Of a stretch of DNA of 64,000 nt, positions 1-8,116 are shown in pieces. The stretch is from Deltaproteobacteria bacterium (GTDB taxonomy: Bacteria; Myxococcota; Kuafuiibacteriia; Kuafuiibacteriales; Kuafuiibacteriaceae). The notes below the pieces were generated by a model. The model saw nothing but the letters and a program-made list of their open reading frames with translations. It was not told the DNA's origin and searched no databases. The translations under genes were made by a program, and so were the position numbers. The DNA lies in NCBI GenBank assembly GCA_016713425.1, contig JADJPE010000005.1:6608501-6672500 (forward strand), read 5' to 3'. Each line of letters starts with the position of its first letter. Position 1 is the stretch's first letter.

Positions 1-1194
1 CAGCAACGCGGGTCCGACGACGTCGATGAGCGCCGCGTGGACGCCTTCGACCTCGAATCGTCCGTCGAGGACATCGACATCATCGAGCCCGACATGCACG
101 TTCGCATCACCTCGATCGCGGTCCGCCAAGAGGTTCGCGGCGGCTTTCGCGCGCAAACGAAGGGGCAAGAGCTGCGTGGTGCCGGTCGCACCATGGAGCG
201 CAAGGTCGCTTTCACATCGAAGCTCCGCCATCGAGAGGTCGAAACCGGAGGACGTCGCACCGCTCGCCTTCACCTCCACCGACAGCGCAGCACGCGCCAT
301 CAAGCGGCTGATATCGTCGATCCCGCCGCTCGCCGACGCGGCGGGGCCCGGGGCCTGGGACGAGCCGTGCGCGACCGACCCGCCGCCCCTTGGCAGCGAC
401 GGCGACGGCGACGGCGACGGCAACGGCGACGGCAACGGCAACGCACGACGAAACGAGAGATTCTGCGCGTCGGTGGCGGGCGAACAGGCAGCCCGAACCT
501 CGAAGTGAAACTGATCGGGGTCGATGAAGCTGTTCACAATGTCGAGACTGCAGTCCGACATCGAGAGGCTTGCGTCTTCAGTCAGAGACTCGAACGACAG
601 CGGTCCGACCCGCAACGCGGAAAGGCGAATAGGAAAAGGGATCTTCGGGCCCGATTCGGACGCGGATTCGGCCGCGGCTTCAGCCTCATCCTCGGAGCGC
701 AAGCGCGACCCCACCACATCGAACGCGCTCTGGTCACCTCGCTTCTCGAAGACGATCGACGGTCGGTCGAGCGCAATGTTGTGAACCGTGACCTCGAGCG
801 GGAAGAACGACAAAGCATACGCAATCTCGACCCGCGGGAGCCGTACGAGATCGCGGGTGAAACCTTCGGGCGGACCAACCCGCACGTCTTCGAGCACGAC
901 GCCCGACCAAAGGTCGTAGTCGAGAGCACCGACGACGACTTCGACCCCGAGTCGATCGGTGAGCGCGCTCACCAGCTCTCGGCGGAGCCGCTCTCCCGTC
1001 AATACTTGTGGAAGAATGAGGACCAGCACGAAGAGAAGCGCGAGCATCCCAACCGGTGCGGCCGCGACCCAAACGAGCCATCGACGCCACCCGCCACGCC
1101 GGACCGGGGCTGGCGCAGGGGTCCCGTCCGACCCATCGGCTCGCTTCTCCGGGTCGGGCGGCGACGCCCCATCCTTAGCCTCGACCTCCCCCAT
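1..1194 (-). CDS. AsmA/TamB-like envelope protein, N-terminal part (gene runs off the window start)
   Basis: This reading frame is open from an ATG at 1194 to the window edge (398 codons), so the C-terminus is missing. An in-frame TAG at 1213-1215 and a GGAG eight bases before the ATG fix the start. The protein has about 40 polar residues, a single membrane segment near residues 43-60 (WLVWVAAAPVGMLALLFVLV), then a periplasmic region with the pattern typical of AsmA/TamB N-termini: RLGVEVVVGALDYDLWSGV followed by VEIAYALSFFPLEVTVHNIA. A Pro-Ser-Leu run (an SP-type dipeptide repeat) forms a linker near residue 250. AsmA-like proteins are inner-membrane anchored and are linked to lipid transport or outer-membrane homeostasis. 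The family call rests on this architecture; the exact subfamily cannot be set without the C-terminus. It is transcribed away from the peptidase gene at 1340. Confidence 0.75.
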   Translation of the reverse strand, partial: MGEVEAKDGASPPDPEKRADGSDGTPAPAPVRRGGWRRWLVWVAAAPVGMLALLFVLVLILPQVLTGERLRRELVSALTDRLGVEVVVGALDYDLWSGVVLEDVRVGPPEGFTRDLVRLPRVEIAYALSFFPLEVTVHNIALDRPSIVFEKRGDQSAFDVVGSRLRSEDEAEAAAESASESGPKIPFPIRLSALRVGPLSFESLTEDASLSMSDCSLDIVNSFIDPDQFHFEVRAACSPATDAQNLSFRRALPLPSPLPSPSPSPSLPRGGGSVAHGSSQAPGPAASASGGIDDISRLMARAALSVEVKASGATSSGFDLSMAELRCESDLALHGATGTTQLLPLRLRAKAAANLLADRDRGDANVHVGLDDVDVLDGRFEVEGVHAALIDVVGPALL

Positions 1195-1339
1195 CGCGTC
1201 GGCTCCGGAAGGCTATGCGCCCCGGGCGACCGACGCAATGGCATGTTTCTCGACCTGGCCGGAGCGTGCGTTGACCCGCTTCGGGCACCATGTGAAGGTC
1301 TTCGCGCCGAGACGCCCGGCGTCCCAGGGAGCCATCGAA

Positions 1340-3370
1340 ATGCAGCCAAGCCATCCTATGTCAGAGCCCAAGTCCGACCGAATCGCGCAAGCCGCAGAAA
1401 CCGCACGTGCGCCCCGCGCCCCCAAGCAGGCCGTGGGGCCTCAACGCGTCGTCTGGCGCGCCGCTCTGAGCGCCAGCCTCTTGGCGATGGTCGCGTGCAG
1501 CGAAGCCACAACCCCCGACGAATGCACGCCCGACTGCCCAGACGAATGTCCAGCAACCCTCCCCGAGGCCGCCGTAACCTGCACCGACGCGTCGTGCACC
1601 GCCTCGACGTCCACCAAGACCTTCGCGGAGAGCGATCTATCCGCGGCGGACAGCACGCGCTGGCTCGTCGTAAGCTGGCTGACCTCCGAGCTGTTCGACA
1701 ACGAGAACCTAAATGTGGCCTACCACAAGGAGGTCCGCGGCGCCCTTACGGTGGACCGAAGCGCGCAGGTGAACCAAACCGGACGCACGGCACGCGGCCT
1801 GACCGCGGAGAACGATGCCGGACACCGTCGAGACCGGCGGGTCGACGAGGCCGCGAGCGCGACCATCTACGCGCCGAAACGCCTCGCCCGAATCGAGGGC
1901 GAGCGTCTCATTCGTTCTTGGCAACATCGGGCCCAACTTCGCAACCTTGATACGCTCGTCGGCACCGCGATCCGCGATCGGTCACGAGCGAGTGAAACGC
2001 AAGGCGCCGGTGCGAGCGGTGCTGGAAGCGAAGGCGGAGGCGAAGGCGGAGTGACGCCCAAGCCATCCGCTACGGTGCGCACGAGGGTTCAGCCCCTTTC
2101 GATGGCGCTCGATGCCGCCACGTGCAGCGCCTCGGCGCCTGACTGTGGGAGCACCGCCCTTTGCGTCATCCCCGCCGGAGAGGCCGACGGGACGTGTGCA
2201 ACGCAGCTTTCGGGGCTCAAGTTCCCGACCGGCGCGACGACCTTCGAATCATTCAACGCCGTGGTGAAACGCGTCGGGACGCGGGCCGCAATCGCGGTCG
2301 ACGAGGCCGATACGCTCTCGGACGGCGATGCGGAGGCGCTCATCCGTCGCTTCGATGAACACATCGGGCCTCTCGACCACGCACTCTTCGGAGAGCCCAA
2401 GAATGCCGCCGGCCAAGACCGCGACGGCAACGGGGTCGTGTTGTTCGTGGTCACCTCGCGTCTCGCCGCCATCGCGGACGGTGCCATCGTTGGAACCTTC
2501 CAGCCCAACGACCTTGGCGATCCTTCGGTCGTCGCGACGAGCAACGGCGCCGACCTCTTGTATCTTCAGCCCATAGGCGCCGACATCACGCTCGACAATG
2601 TCTCGGCAACGATCGCCCACGAGTACCAGCACCTCATCAACTTCTACGCGAAATCGGTCAACCGAGGCGTCGTCGCGGGCGAAGAGATCTGGCTCGATGA
2701 AGGCCTCTCGACCCTGGCCGAGGAACTCGTGGGCTACGGCGCCGACGCCTACAAGAACGCGGCGGCGTTTCTCAACGACATGGGGAGCACTTCGATGACG
2801 GGCTTCGGTCTCCTCAACGACGCCGGCACGAGCGACAGCGTCGAACGACGGGGCGCCGTCTATCTCTTTCTTCGCTACTATTTCGAGGAGAAAGGCGGCG
2901 CCACATTCGGCGCGGGGGCAGGCGATATCACGGACGCCGGCGGCATCGCTGCGCTGCGCCAACTCGTCCAGTCCGAGCCGACGGGCCTCGAGCTCTTCGC
3001 CGACCGCCGCACCGGCCGCTCGTGGCACCAGTGGGTGGGCGGCGCAATGACGGCGGTCGCCATCGACGGCGCGGATTATCCGAAGGTGAGCTGCAATCCG
3101 TCCTTCAGCTTCGACAAGCCTGTCGAGGTGCCTTACACGGGCTACCCGCGAGGTCTCAACCTACGCAGCCCAGTCGCCGACTTCGACGGGCAGATCATCC
3201 CGTTTCATGGTCCCGACCTGTCGGCGACGCTCGAGACTGAGGAAGTTCCCTTTCCCGTGAACGCGGCAGAAATTCGCATCGTACAAGTCCCCAGCGGCTC
3301 AACGCACATCGCGATCGGGGGTCCAAGTGAAGACTATGAGCTCGCCTTCCGGGCGCTCCCGATTCCTTAG
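1340..3370 (+). CDS. Secreted lipoprotein metallopeptidase, M30 (hyicolysin)-like
   Basis: A 676-residue protein starting at ATG 1340 with GGGAG eight bases upstream. A second in-frame ATG at 1358 has no better site. After a basic stretch comes a hydrophobic segment ending in a lipobox (LLAMVAC), so it should be a lipoprotein. A Cys-rich spacer follows. The zinc site is HEYQH at residues 427-431 with the third ligand probably E454 in WLDEGLSTLAEEL, an HExxH plus distal Glu (gluzincin) arrangement; the HEYQHLINF context matches M30-type peptidases. The N-terminal 250 residues are low-complexity and unrecognised. It stands alone between the AsmA-like gene and the small secreted genes. The longer frame that starts upstream at 959 lies antisense to the AsmA-like gene and has no ribosome site, so it was not used. 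Confidence 0.8.
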   Translation: MQPSHPMSEPKSDRIAQAAETARAPRAPKQAVGPQRVVWRAALSASLLAMVACSEATTPDECTPDCPDECPATLPEAAVTCTDASCTASTSTKTFAESDLSAADSTRWLVVSWLTSELFDNENLNVAYHKEVRGALTVDRSAQVNQTGRTARGLTAENDAGHRRDRRVDEAASATIYAPKRLARIEGERLIRSWQHRAQLRNLDTLVGTAIRDRSRASETQGAGASGAGSEGGGEGGVTPKPSATVRTRVQPLSMALDAATCSASAPDCGSTALCVIPAGEADGTCATQLSGLKFPTGATTFESFNAVVKRVGTRAAIAVDEADTLSDGDAEALIRRFDEHIGPLDHALFGEPKNAAGQDRDGNGVVLFVVTSRLAAIADGAIVGTFQPNDLGDPSVVATSNGADLLYLQPIGADITLDNVSATIAHEYQHLINFYAKSVNRGVVAGEEIWLDEGLSTLAEELVGYGADAYKNAAAFLNDMGSTSMTGFGLLNDAGTSDSVERRGAVYLFLRYYFEEKGGATFGAGAGDITDAGGIAALRQLVQSEPTGLELFADRRTGRSWHQWVGGAMTAVAIDGADYPKVSCNPSFSFDKPVEVPYTGYPRGLNLRSPVADFDGQIIPFHGPDLSATLETEEVPFPVNAAEIRIVQVPSGSTHIAIGGPSEDYELAFRALPIP

Positions 3371-3475
3371 ACAGCAAGCCGCTGGGCCCAGCGCCGCGCG
3401 GCGCAACCCGCGCGATTCCATCGGCCCGGGACCGAGCGATCTACGTGATGAATACTGGCCCGAGAAGGAGACTTC

Positions 3476-4099
3476 ATGACCTCTTTTGCCGTAGCCTCGA
3501 TTCTCTTTGCATTGGCGGCGGTCGCCCCCAGCGCCGAGGGCGAGCGCGTAGCGCCCAGCGAACCTCAACTCGTCGAGGTCGAAGGCACCCTCCGCTCAAT
3601 GCGCGGTCCCCTGAACGATACGTCGGTGCTCATGCGGGTAGAACGCAGCGCACCCACGACGGCACCCAACCTCACGTTGCACGGCGATCGGCAGGATCTT
3701 GAGGTCGAGCTTCGGCGGCTGGCGGGTGCCCGCGTTCGAGTCGTCGGGATGCAGAACGATCCGCGACGACCCTCACCCGAGCACGTCTACGTCGAACGGT
3801 ATGAGATTCTCGACGTCGGCCACAACGAAGTGCCACGCATCGGTCACCTCGCCACACTCGATCTCGACGGCAAGGCGCGTCTTCTGTTCGTCGACGAGCG
3901 TGGTCTCGCACAGCTCTTGCCCGAAGGATGGGCGAAGAAGCTCCGGAACCATGCGGGCGCGAAGATCTGGTTGCTTGGGACGACGATCGAAGGCCGACTG
4001 ATACCCAAGAAGTTTGCGATACTGAAGCCACCAAGACCCGACCATGCACCCGACGCTGAACCCGAGCGCAAACGCATGGACAAGGACCCAGGAAAGTAA
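3476..4099 (+). CDS. Small secreted protein of unknown function
   Basis: A 207-residue protein with a strong ribosome site (GAAGGAGA five bases before the ATG). The N-terminus is a clear Sec signal (SFAVASILFALAAVAPSAEG), so it is exported. The body is mixed alpha/beta with no family I recognise and ends in a charged, basic tail. It is followed after only 8 bp by 4108, then by 4956; all three genes have near-identical AAGGAGA ribosome sites and all encode exported proteins, so they are probably one transcript. No function can be given. Confidence 0.75.
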   Translation: MTSFAVASILFALAAVAPSAEGERVAPSEPQLVEVEGTLRSMRGPLNDTSVLMRVERSAPTTAPNLTLHGDRQDLEVELRRLAGARVRVVGMQNDPRRPSPEHVYVERYEILDVGHNEVPRIGHLATLDLDGKARLLFVDERGLAQLLPEGWAKKLRNHAGAKIWLLGTTIEGRLIPKKFAILKPPRPDHAPDAEPERKRMDKDPGK

Positions 4100-4107
4100 G
4101 GAGACCC

Positions 4108-4938
4108 ATGGAAACGACCACCCCGAACACGCCCCGCATCCACCCGACCCACCAGAGTACCCTTGGCGGTAACGATTGCACAGCACGTGCACCTGGCGCT
4201 CACCGGGCCAGAACCACGCCGACCGCCCACGGCCGACTTTCGAGGCTATTGCTCGTCGGAACGCTCGCCGCCTGCACCTCATCCTCGCGAGCTCAAGCGG
4301 AGCCTCTCGTCGTTATGGAGGGCGCCAACGCCAAGCCGGGGATCGTCACGTCCTGGAGCAGCAGCGGAAAGAAGGTTACGCTCACGGTCCGCAAGGATGC
4401 GAACGCGACGGCCGTCGCGAAGACCATCACGGACGAGACAGGCGCCAAAGCCAAGGTCACGGGCGACAAGATCTTGGTGATCGGCAAAACCGAGGAGGAA
4501 CTCCTCAACGCGATGTCACAGGTCGACTTCGGCGGCGATCCCACCCTGCTCGCGGCCGCATCCTTCAAGAGCGACGGTTTTGATTCCGGCTCTTCACTCC
4601 GCGCGAAAAAGACGGCCGACATGGCGAAGCTCATGAAGGACCAGAGCCACTCACTGAAGGGAAAAGTCACAGACATTCAGTACGGCAAGTTTCCGGAGAC
4701 CATCCTCGCCATCCGAGTCTTGCGTGGCCCCACGGGCGAGCTCGCGAAGACCATCCGAAAGGGAGCCACGCTCAAGTTCAGACCTGCGCTCAAGAAGAAA
4801 GGCGAGATCACCGACTTCACCGACGAGACAACGCAGCAAAACGCGAGCGGCTGGTATCTCGAAAAAGGCGATACGGTCGAGATCCGCGTTGGCAAGTCGA
4901 GCCAAGACGTATTCGAGGCCGAACTCATCACCCGATGA
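4108..4938 (+). CDS. Secreted protein of unknown function, tandem paralogue A
   Basis: A 276-residue protein with AAGGAG before the ATG. A polar N-region of about 42 residues precedes a hydrophobic stretch ending in LAAC, which fits a lipobox although the N-region is long. The mature part aligns along its whole length with the next gene: both have an E/DP-V start, a TSWSSSGKK / ASWSANGKT segment, an AVAKTITDETGAKAKV / DVAKAISQAIPTATAK segment, a GSSLRAKKTADM / GSSIRATKSADF segment and a similar C-terminal beta-rich region ending near GWYLEKGDTVEIRV / AWYAQPGDRVKIRL. The pair therefore arose by tandem duplication. I recognise no family and propose no function. Confidence 0.75.
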   Translation: METTTPNTPRIHPTHQSTLGGNDCTARAPGAHRARTTPTAHGRLSRLLLVGTLAACTSSSRAQAEPLVVMEGANAKPGIVTSWSSSGKKVTLTVRKDANATAVAKTITDETGAKAKVTGDKILVIGKTEEELLNAMSQVDFGGDPTLLAAASFKSDGFDSGSSLRAKKTADMAKLMKDQSHSLKGKVTDIQYGKFPETILAIRVLRGPTGELAKTIRKGATLKFRPALKKKGEITDFTDETTQQNASGWYLEKGDTVEIRVGKSSQDVFEAELITR

Positions 4939-4955
4939 CCCCGAAGGAGAGACTC

Positions 4956-5780
4956 ATGAAGGAACATCCAGCGTCCCAACGTGCGCCCGCCACCAACCGT
5001 CACACGACGCGGCACATTTCCGGCCGCGTTCAACCGAAGCCCGGCTGGTTCACTCGACCCACGGCGGTGGTCGGGTTCGTGTCTTTGCTCTCGATCGGCT
5101 TACCGGTAACCGTGGCCAAAGCCGACCCCATCGTCAAGCAGGGCGCACAGCCTGGGGTCGCGGCGTCGTGGAGCGCCAATGGCAAGACCGCAACGACGCT
5201 TGTCATCGCGTCCGGATACAACGCCGCCGACGTCGCGAAGGCGATCAGCCAAGCGATTCCAACGGCAACCGCCAAGGCCAAAGCAGACAAGGTGCTCGTC
5301 TCAGGACTTTCGACCGACGATCTCCTGAAGAAGCTCCAGACCATCGACGTAGATCCTGCACTCGACGACATCGATACGATGCTCAGCGCACTCCAATTTG
5401 CGAACGCCGACGATGGCTCGGGTTCCTCGATCCGTGCCACAAAGAGCGCCGACTTCACAGACGTCATGGGCGAGCAGAACGAGCAGATAAGCGCGAAGGT
5501 GGTCTCCGTGAAACGTGATCGCTTTCCGCTGGTCTTCGTGACGGTCAAGATTGAGTCCATGCCCAAAGGCAACGCACCCGCCGGCATCAAGAGAGGCCAG
5601 CGCATCACCGTTCTTCCGCGCGTCAAGTCGAAGAAGGGGCTCATCGACCCCGAAGACAAGGCGTCGAAGCTCAACGTCGGCGCTTGGTATGCTCAACCTG
5701 GCGACCGCGTGAAGATCCGCCTCGAAGAACAACACGAAAAGATCTGGATTGCCGCCGGGTTCGACCGTTCCACAAGATAG
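4956..5780 (+). CDS. Secreted protein of unknown function, tandem paralogue B
   Basis: A 274-residue protein. The start at ATG 4956 is chosen because GAAGGAGA lies just upstream; an earlier in-frame ATG at 4935 overlaps the previous stop codon as ATGA but has no ribosome site. A hydrophobic segment followed by AKADP looks like a signal peptidase I site, so unlike paralogue A this copy is probably soluble in the periplasm or outside rather than lipid-anchored. It shares the same layout as the upstream gene with perhaps one third identical residues by eye. It is the last gene of the small plus-strand operon and converges on the cytochrome cluster 57 bp away. Function unknown. Confidence 0.75.
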   Translation: MKEHPASQRAPATNRHTTRHISGRVQPKPGWFTRPTAVVGFVSLLSIGLPVTVAKADPIVKQGAQPGVAASWSANGKTATTLVIASGYNAADVAKAISQAIPTATAKAKADKVLVSGLSTDDLLKKLQTIDVDPALDDIDTMLSALQFANADDGSGSSIRATKSADFTDVMGEQNEQISAKVVSVKRDRFPLVFVTVKIESMPKGNAPAGIKRGQRITVLPRVKSKKGLIDPEDKASKLNVGAWYAQPGDRVKIRLEEQHEKIWIAAGFDRSTR

Positions 5781-5837
5781 AGAGTATGATGCAGCCGGCG
5801 CCCCAAGTTGTCTGAGCTGTCCTGATCCTTCAGCACC

Positions 5838-6872
5838 CTAGAAATGGCAGAGAGAGCACGGACGATCCGTCCTTCGTCTCGAGCTCTCGAAGCCCGGCGA
5901 ATGCGGGTTGCCGCCCACGGCACCGACCTTGTGGCAGCCGACGCAAAGCATCTCGCCGGGCCCGCTGTGGCACGCCGCACAAGCCAACGGGTCTCGACGC
6001 GCAGCCAGGCCATGCTCGTTGGCCGTAAGTCCGACCCAATTCGCAGGATGTGGGCTTCCGAATCCGGACCCCGACGCGATCCCTGCCGACGCGTGGCAGC
6101 TTCGGCACGTCTCCTCGGCATGACAACTCATGCATGAGCCGGGGTCGTTCGCAGCCTCGAGCGCATGCCGTGCCATGAACGCGCCCGAGTGGAGAGCGCG
6201 CGGCGACGCAACCTCAAAGTCATCGGGCAACCAGGCCGTCGTAGCGCCATGGCAAGACGCGCAATCTCTCTCCGTGTGGCACGTTTCGCACAAATCGGCC
6301 GACGCCGCGGCCGCAACCCCGTGTCGATTCACGAAATTGGCCTCATGGACCACGTGACTCGCCGGCCGATTGTGCTCCTCCTCCATGGCCACATGGCACT
6401 TGTCGCAGTCGCGCGCCGCGAACTCACCGCGATGCTCATGACAGCCGAGACACGTTGCCATCGTGGGGAGCAGGGAGTCATTCGCACGCGCCACGTTCTC
6501 GTGACAGCGCGCGCAGTTGCCGGACAACGGAATCAGGTGCTGTCGATGGGAGTACGCGAGATAGTAGCGAGCCATCGCGACCCGGTCATCGGTCCCGGGC
6601 AGTCCGTGACATCCGCGGCATGGCGCGGGATCGTGCGGCTTGTCGTGGCACTCGAGGCACGATTCATTGGTGGGCAGGACCGTTGGCGTCGTCGACGTCG
6701 CCGTTAGGATCGGGCCATGACAATCTACGCAGGTCACACCCGCAATCACATGGGCGCGGTGCTCAAAGGGCCGCCTTGTGTTGTCCCGAAGACCGAGCAC
6801 ACTTGCGCACGAGGCCACAAACACGGCGCCGAGCACAAAAACGAGAAAACTGCGGCGACGACGCCTCATCAT
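5838..6872 (-). CDS. Multiheme c-type cytochrome lipoprotein with 13 CXXCH sites
   Basis: A 344-residue protein starting at ATG 6872, which overlaps the TGA of the upstream barrel gene (ATGATGA), implying coupled translation. A longer frame to 7073 lies inside the barrel gene and is rejected. Basic residues, a hydrophobic segment and VASC give a lipoprotein signal. I count 13 CXXCH heme sites spread evenly over the mature protein (for example CVDCH, CLECH, CRGCH, CARCH, CMSCH, CSLCH), with many additional His for axial ligation. It is the last gene of the cytochrome-porin cluster. By analogy with Geobacter and Shewanella conduits, one cytochrome of the set sits on the periplasmic side of the barrel; this one is a candidate, but the side of the membrane is inferred. 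Confidence 0.9.
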   Translation of the reverse strand: MMRRRRRSFLVFVLGAVFVASCASVLGLRDNTRRPFEHRAHVIAGVTCVDCHGPILTATSTTPTVLPTNESCLECHDKPHDPAPCRGCHGLPGTDDRVAMARYYLAYSHRQHLIPLSGNCARCHENVARANDSLLPTMATCLGCHEHRGEFAARDCDKCHVAMEEEHNRPASHVVHEANFVNRHGVAAAASADLCETCHTERDCASCHGATTAWLPDDFEVASPRALHSGAFMARHALEAANDPGSCMSCHAEETCRSCHASAGIASGSGFGSPHPANWVGLTANEHGLAARRDPLACAACHSGPGEMLCVGCHKVGAVGGNPHSPGFESSRRRTDRPCSLCHF

Positions 6873-8116
6873 TCGGCGCTCCACCGATACGACATCCTGA
6901 ACAGCCCGTCGACGGCATACTCGTACGCAGGCGTCGCGCCGGCTTCGAGCGCAGCCCCAAATGACCACGGACCAGGCTGCCACGCCAAGGAAGCGATGCC
7001 CCAGGGCCACGTTCGACCCCGCCCCTTCTCGTCGTCGCGCCGCGCAAGCTCCAGCTCGAGTCGCGCGATCCAAGAATCAAACAGCGGAATCCGTGCAAGC
7101 CCTCGCACACCGGTCCACTCGTTATCAGGCATTCCGCTGCGGACAACCTCGAGCGACAGCGCGCCCTCCCCGCGATCGTCGAGCCTCAAGGTCGTCTTGG
7201 CCGAGAGCTCTTCGCCCACGCGGTCGCGCTCGCGAACGCCCAATGTCACCCACACATCGAGGCGCGGCGCCACCTTCCACGACAAACGAAGGCCACCGAG
7301 GCGCGACGGGACGTCGCCGATCACCGAAAAGATCGAGGTCGCTGGCAAGAGCCGCGCTGGAGTCTGGTGGCGGCCAAACAACTCGGCACGCATCGGTCCG
7401 AGCCCTACGCCCGCCTGAACCAAGGCCTCGCTCAGCCCGTTGCTCAGAAGATCGTAAGTCGTGCGGGCGACGACGTCGATGTACTCGGTGGGCACGATTG
7501 TGAGATCCAAGCCGACATCACTTCGGGCCGGACTCGATGCATCGGTCTGATGAAGCGCCGAGGCGCCGAGCTGCACCGAATCAAAGAGACTCTGCGAGAG
7601 GCGTCCTCCAACAACCCAGTCCCCTCGCCGCGCTTCGAAACGCGGCACGACCGGCAAACCGCCGAAGAGCTCGACCGTGGTGCCCCACGGCGCGCGCACG
7701 CGACCATCGATCCCATCGAGATGTACGGGGCGGCCCACGCCCGAAGACAAGATGAAGCGCCCAAGACGCCCCTCGGCCCAGCCGCGCGGTGCGCGGAGCC
7801 GAAGCGACATCACGAGCGCGTCCGCCTCGTCCTCACCGCGATGCCCGCCCCACACGAGCGCCTCCGCTCGAAGCCAACGAGACGATTTCGCTTCGCCCTG
7901 AAGCACGACGACACCCGTCGAGTCGTTCGATGCCGTCACCAAGGCATCGGCGCCAAGACGATAAAGCGGTGAAGCCGCGGCCGAACGATGGGGTACGACG
8001 ACCCATGCCATCGCGACGGCGACCGCGATCGTCAGAGCCCCCGTGGTGGCCACGATCGCCTCCACGAGGCCAAAAGCCCGTGAGCGGTGTCTTGCGTTAG
8101 CGATCGATCTCACCAT
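6869..8116 (-). CDS. Outer-membrane beta-barrel, porin partner of the cytochromes
   Basis: A 415-residue protein with a signal sequence (hydrophobic segment around residues 23-42, then HRSAAAS). The mature part alternates short amphipathic beta strands and polar turns throughout, with many Arg/Asp pairs and Trp/Tyr near strand ends, and the last strand ends in FRMSYRW close to the C-terminus, as in outer-membrane barrels. It has no heme motif. The gene overlaps the upstream 13-heme gene by 20 bp and the downstream one by 4 bp. Position and size match the porin component (OmbB-type, about 400 residues) of porin-cytochrome complexes better than the much larger MtrB. Sequence identity to either cannot be judged here, so the partner role is inferred from context. 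Confidence 0.75.
   Translation of the reverse strand: MVRSIANARHRSRAFGLVEAIVATTGALTIAVAVAMAWVVVPHRSAAASPLYRLGADALVTASNDSTGVVVLQGEAKSSRWLRAEALVWGGHRGEDEADALVMSLRLRAPRGWAEGRLGRFILSSGVGRPVHLDGIDGRVRAPWGTTVELFGGLPVVPRFEARRGDWVVGGRLSQSLFDSVQLGASALHQTDASSPARSDVGLDLTIVPTEYIDVVARTTYDLLSNGLSEALVQAGVGLGPMRAELFGRHQTPARLLPATSIFSVIGDVPSRLGGLRLSWKVAPRLDVWVTLGVRERDRVGEELSAKTTLRLDDRGEGALSLEVVRSGMPDNEWTGVRGLARIPLFDSWIARLELELARRDDEKGRGRTWPWGIASLAWQPGPWSFGAALEAGATPAYEYAVDGLFRMSYRWSAE

Noticed and set aside
37..1950. 637-residue open frame on the plus strand
   Set aside because: Arg-rich translation antisense to the AsmA-like gene and overlapping the peptidase gene out of frame; no ribosome site or family likeness.
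3371..3475. Palindromes GCTGGGCCCAGC and GCGCCGCGCGGCGC as a terminator after the M30-like peptidase gene
   Set aside because: No T-tract follows and both are simple GC palindromes; not strong enough to call.
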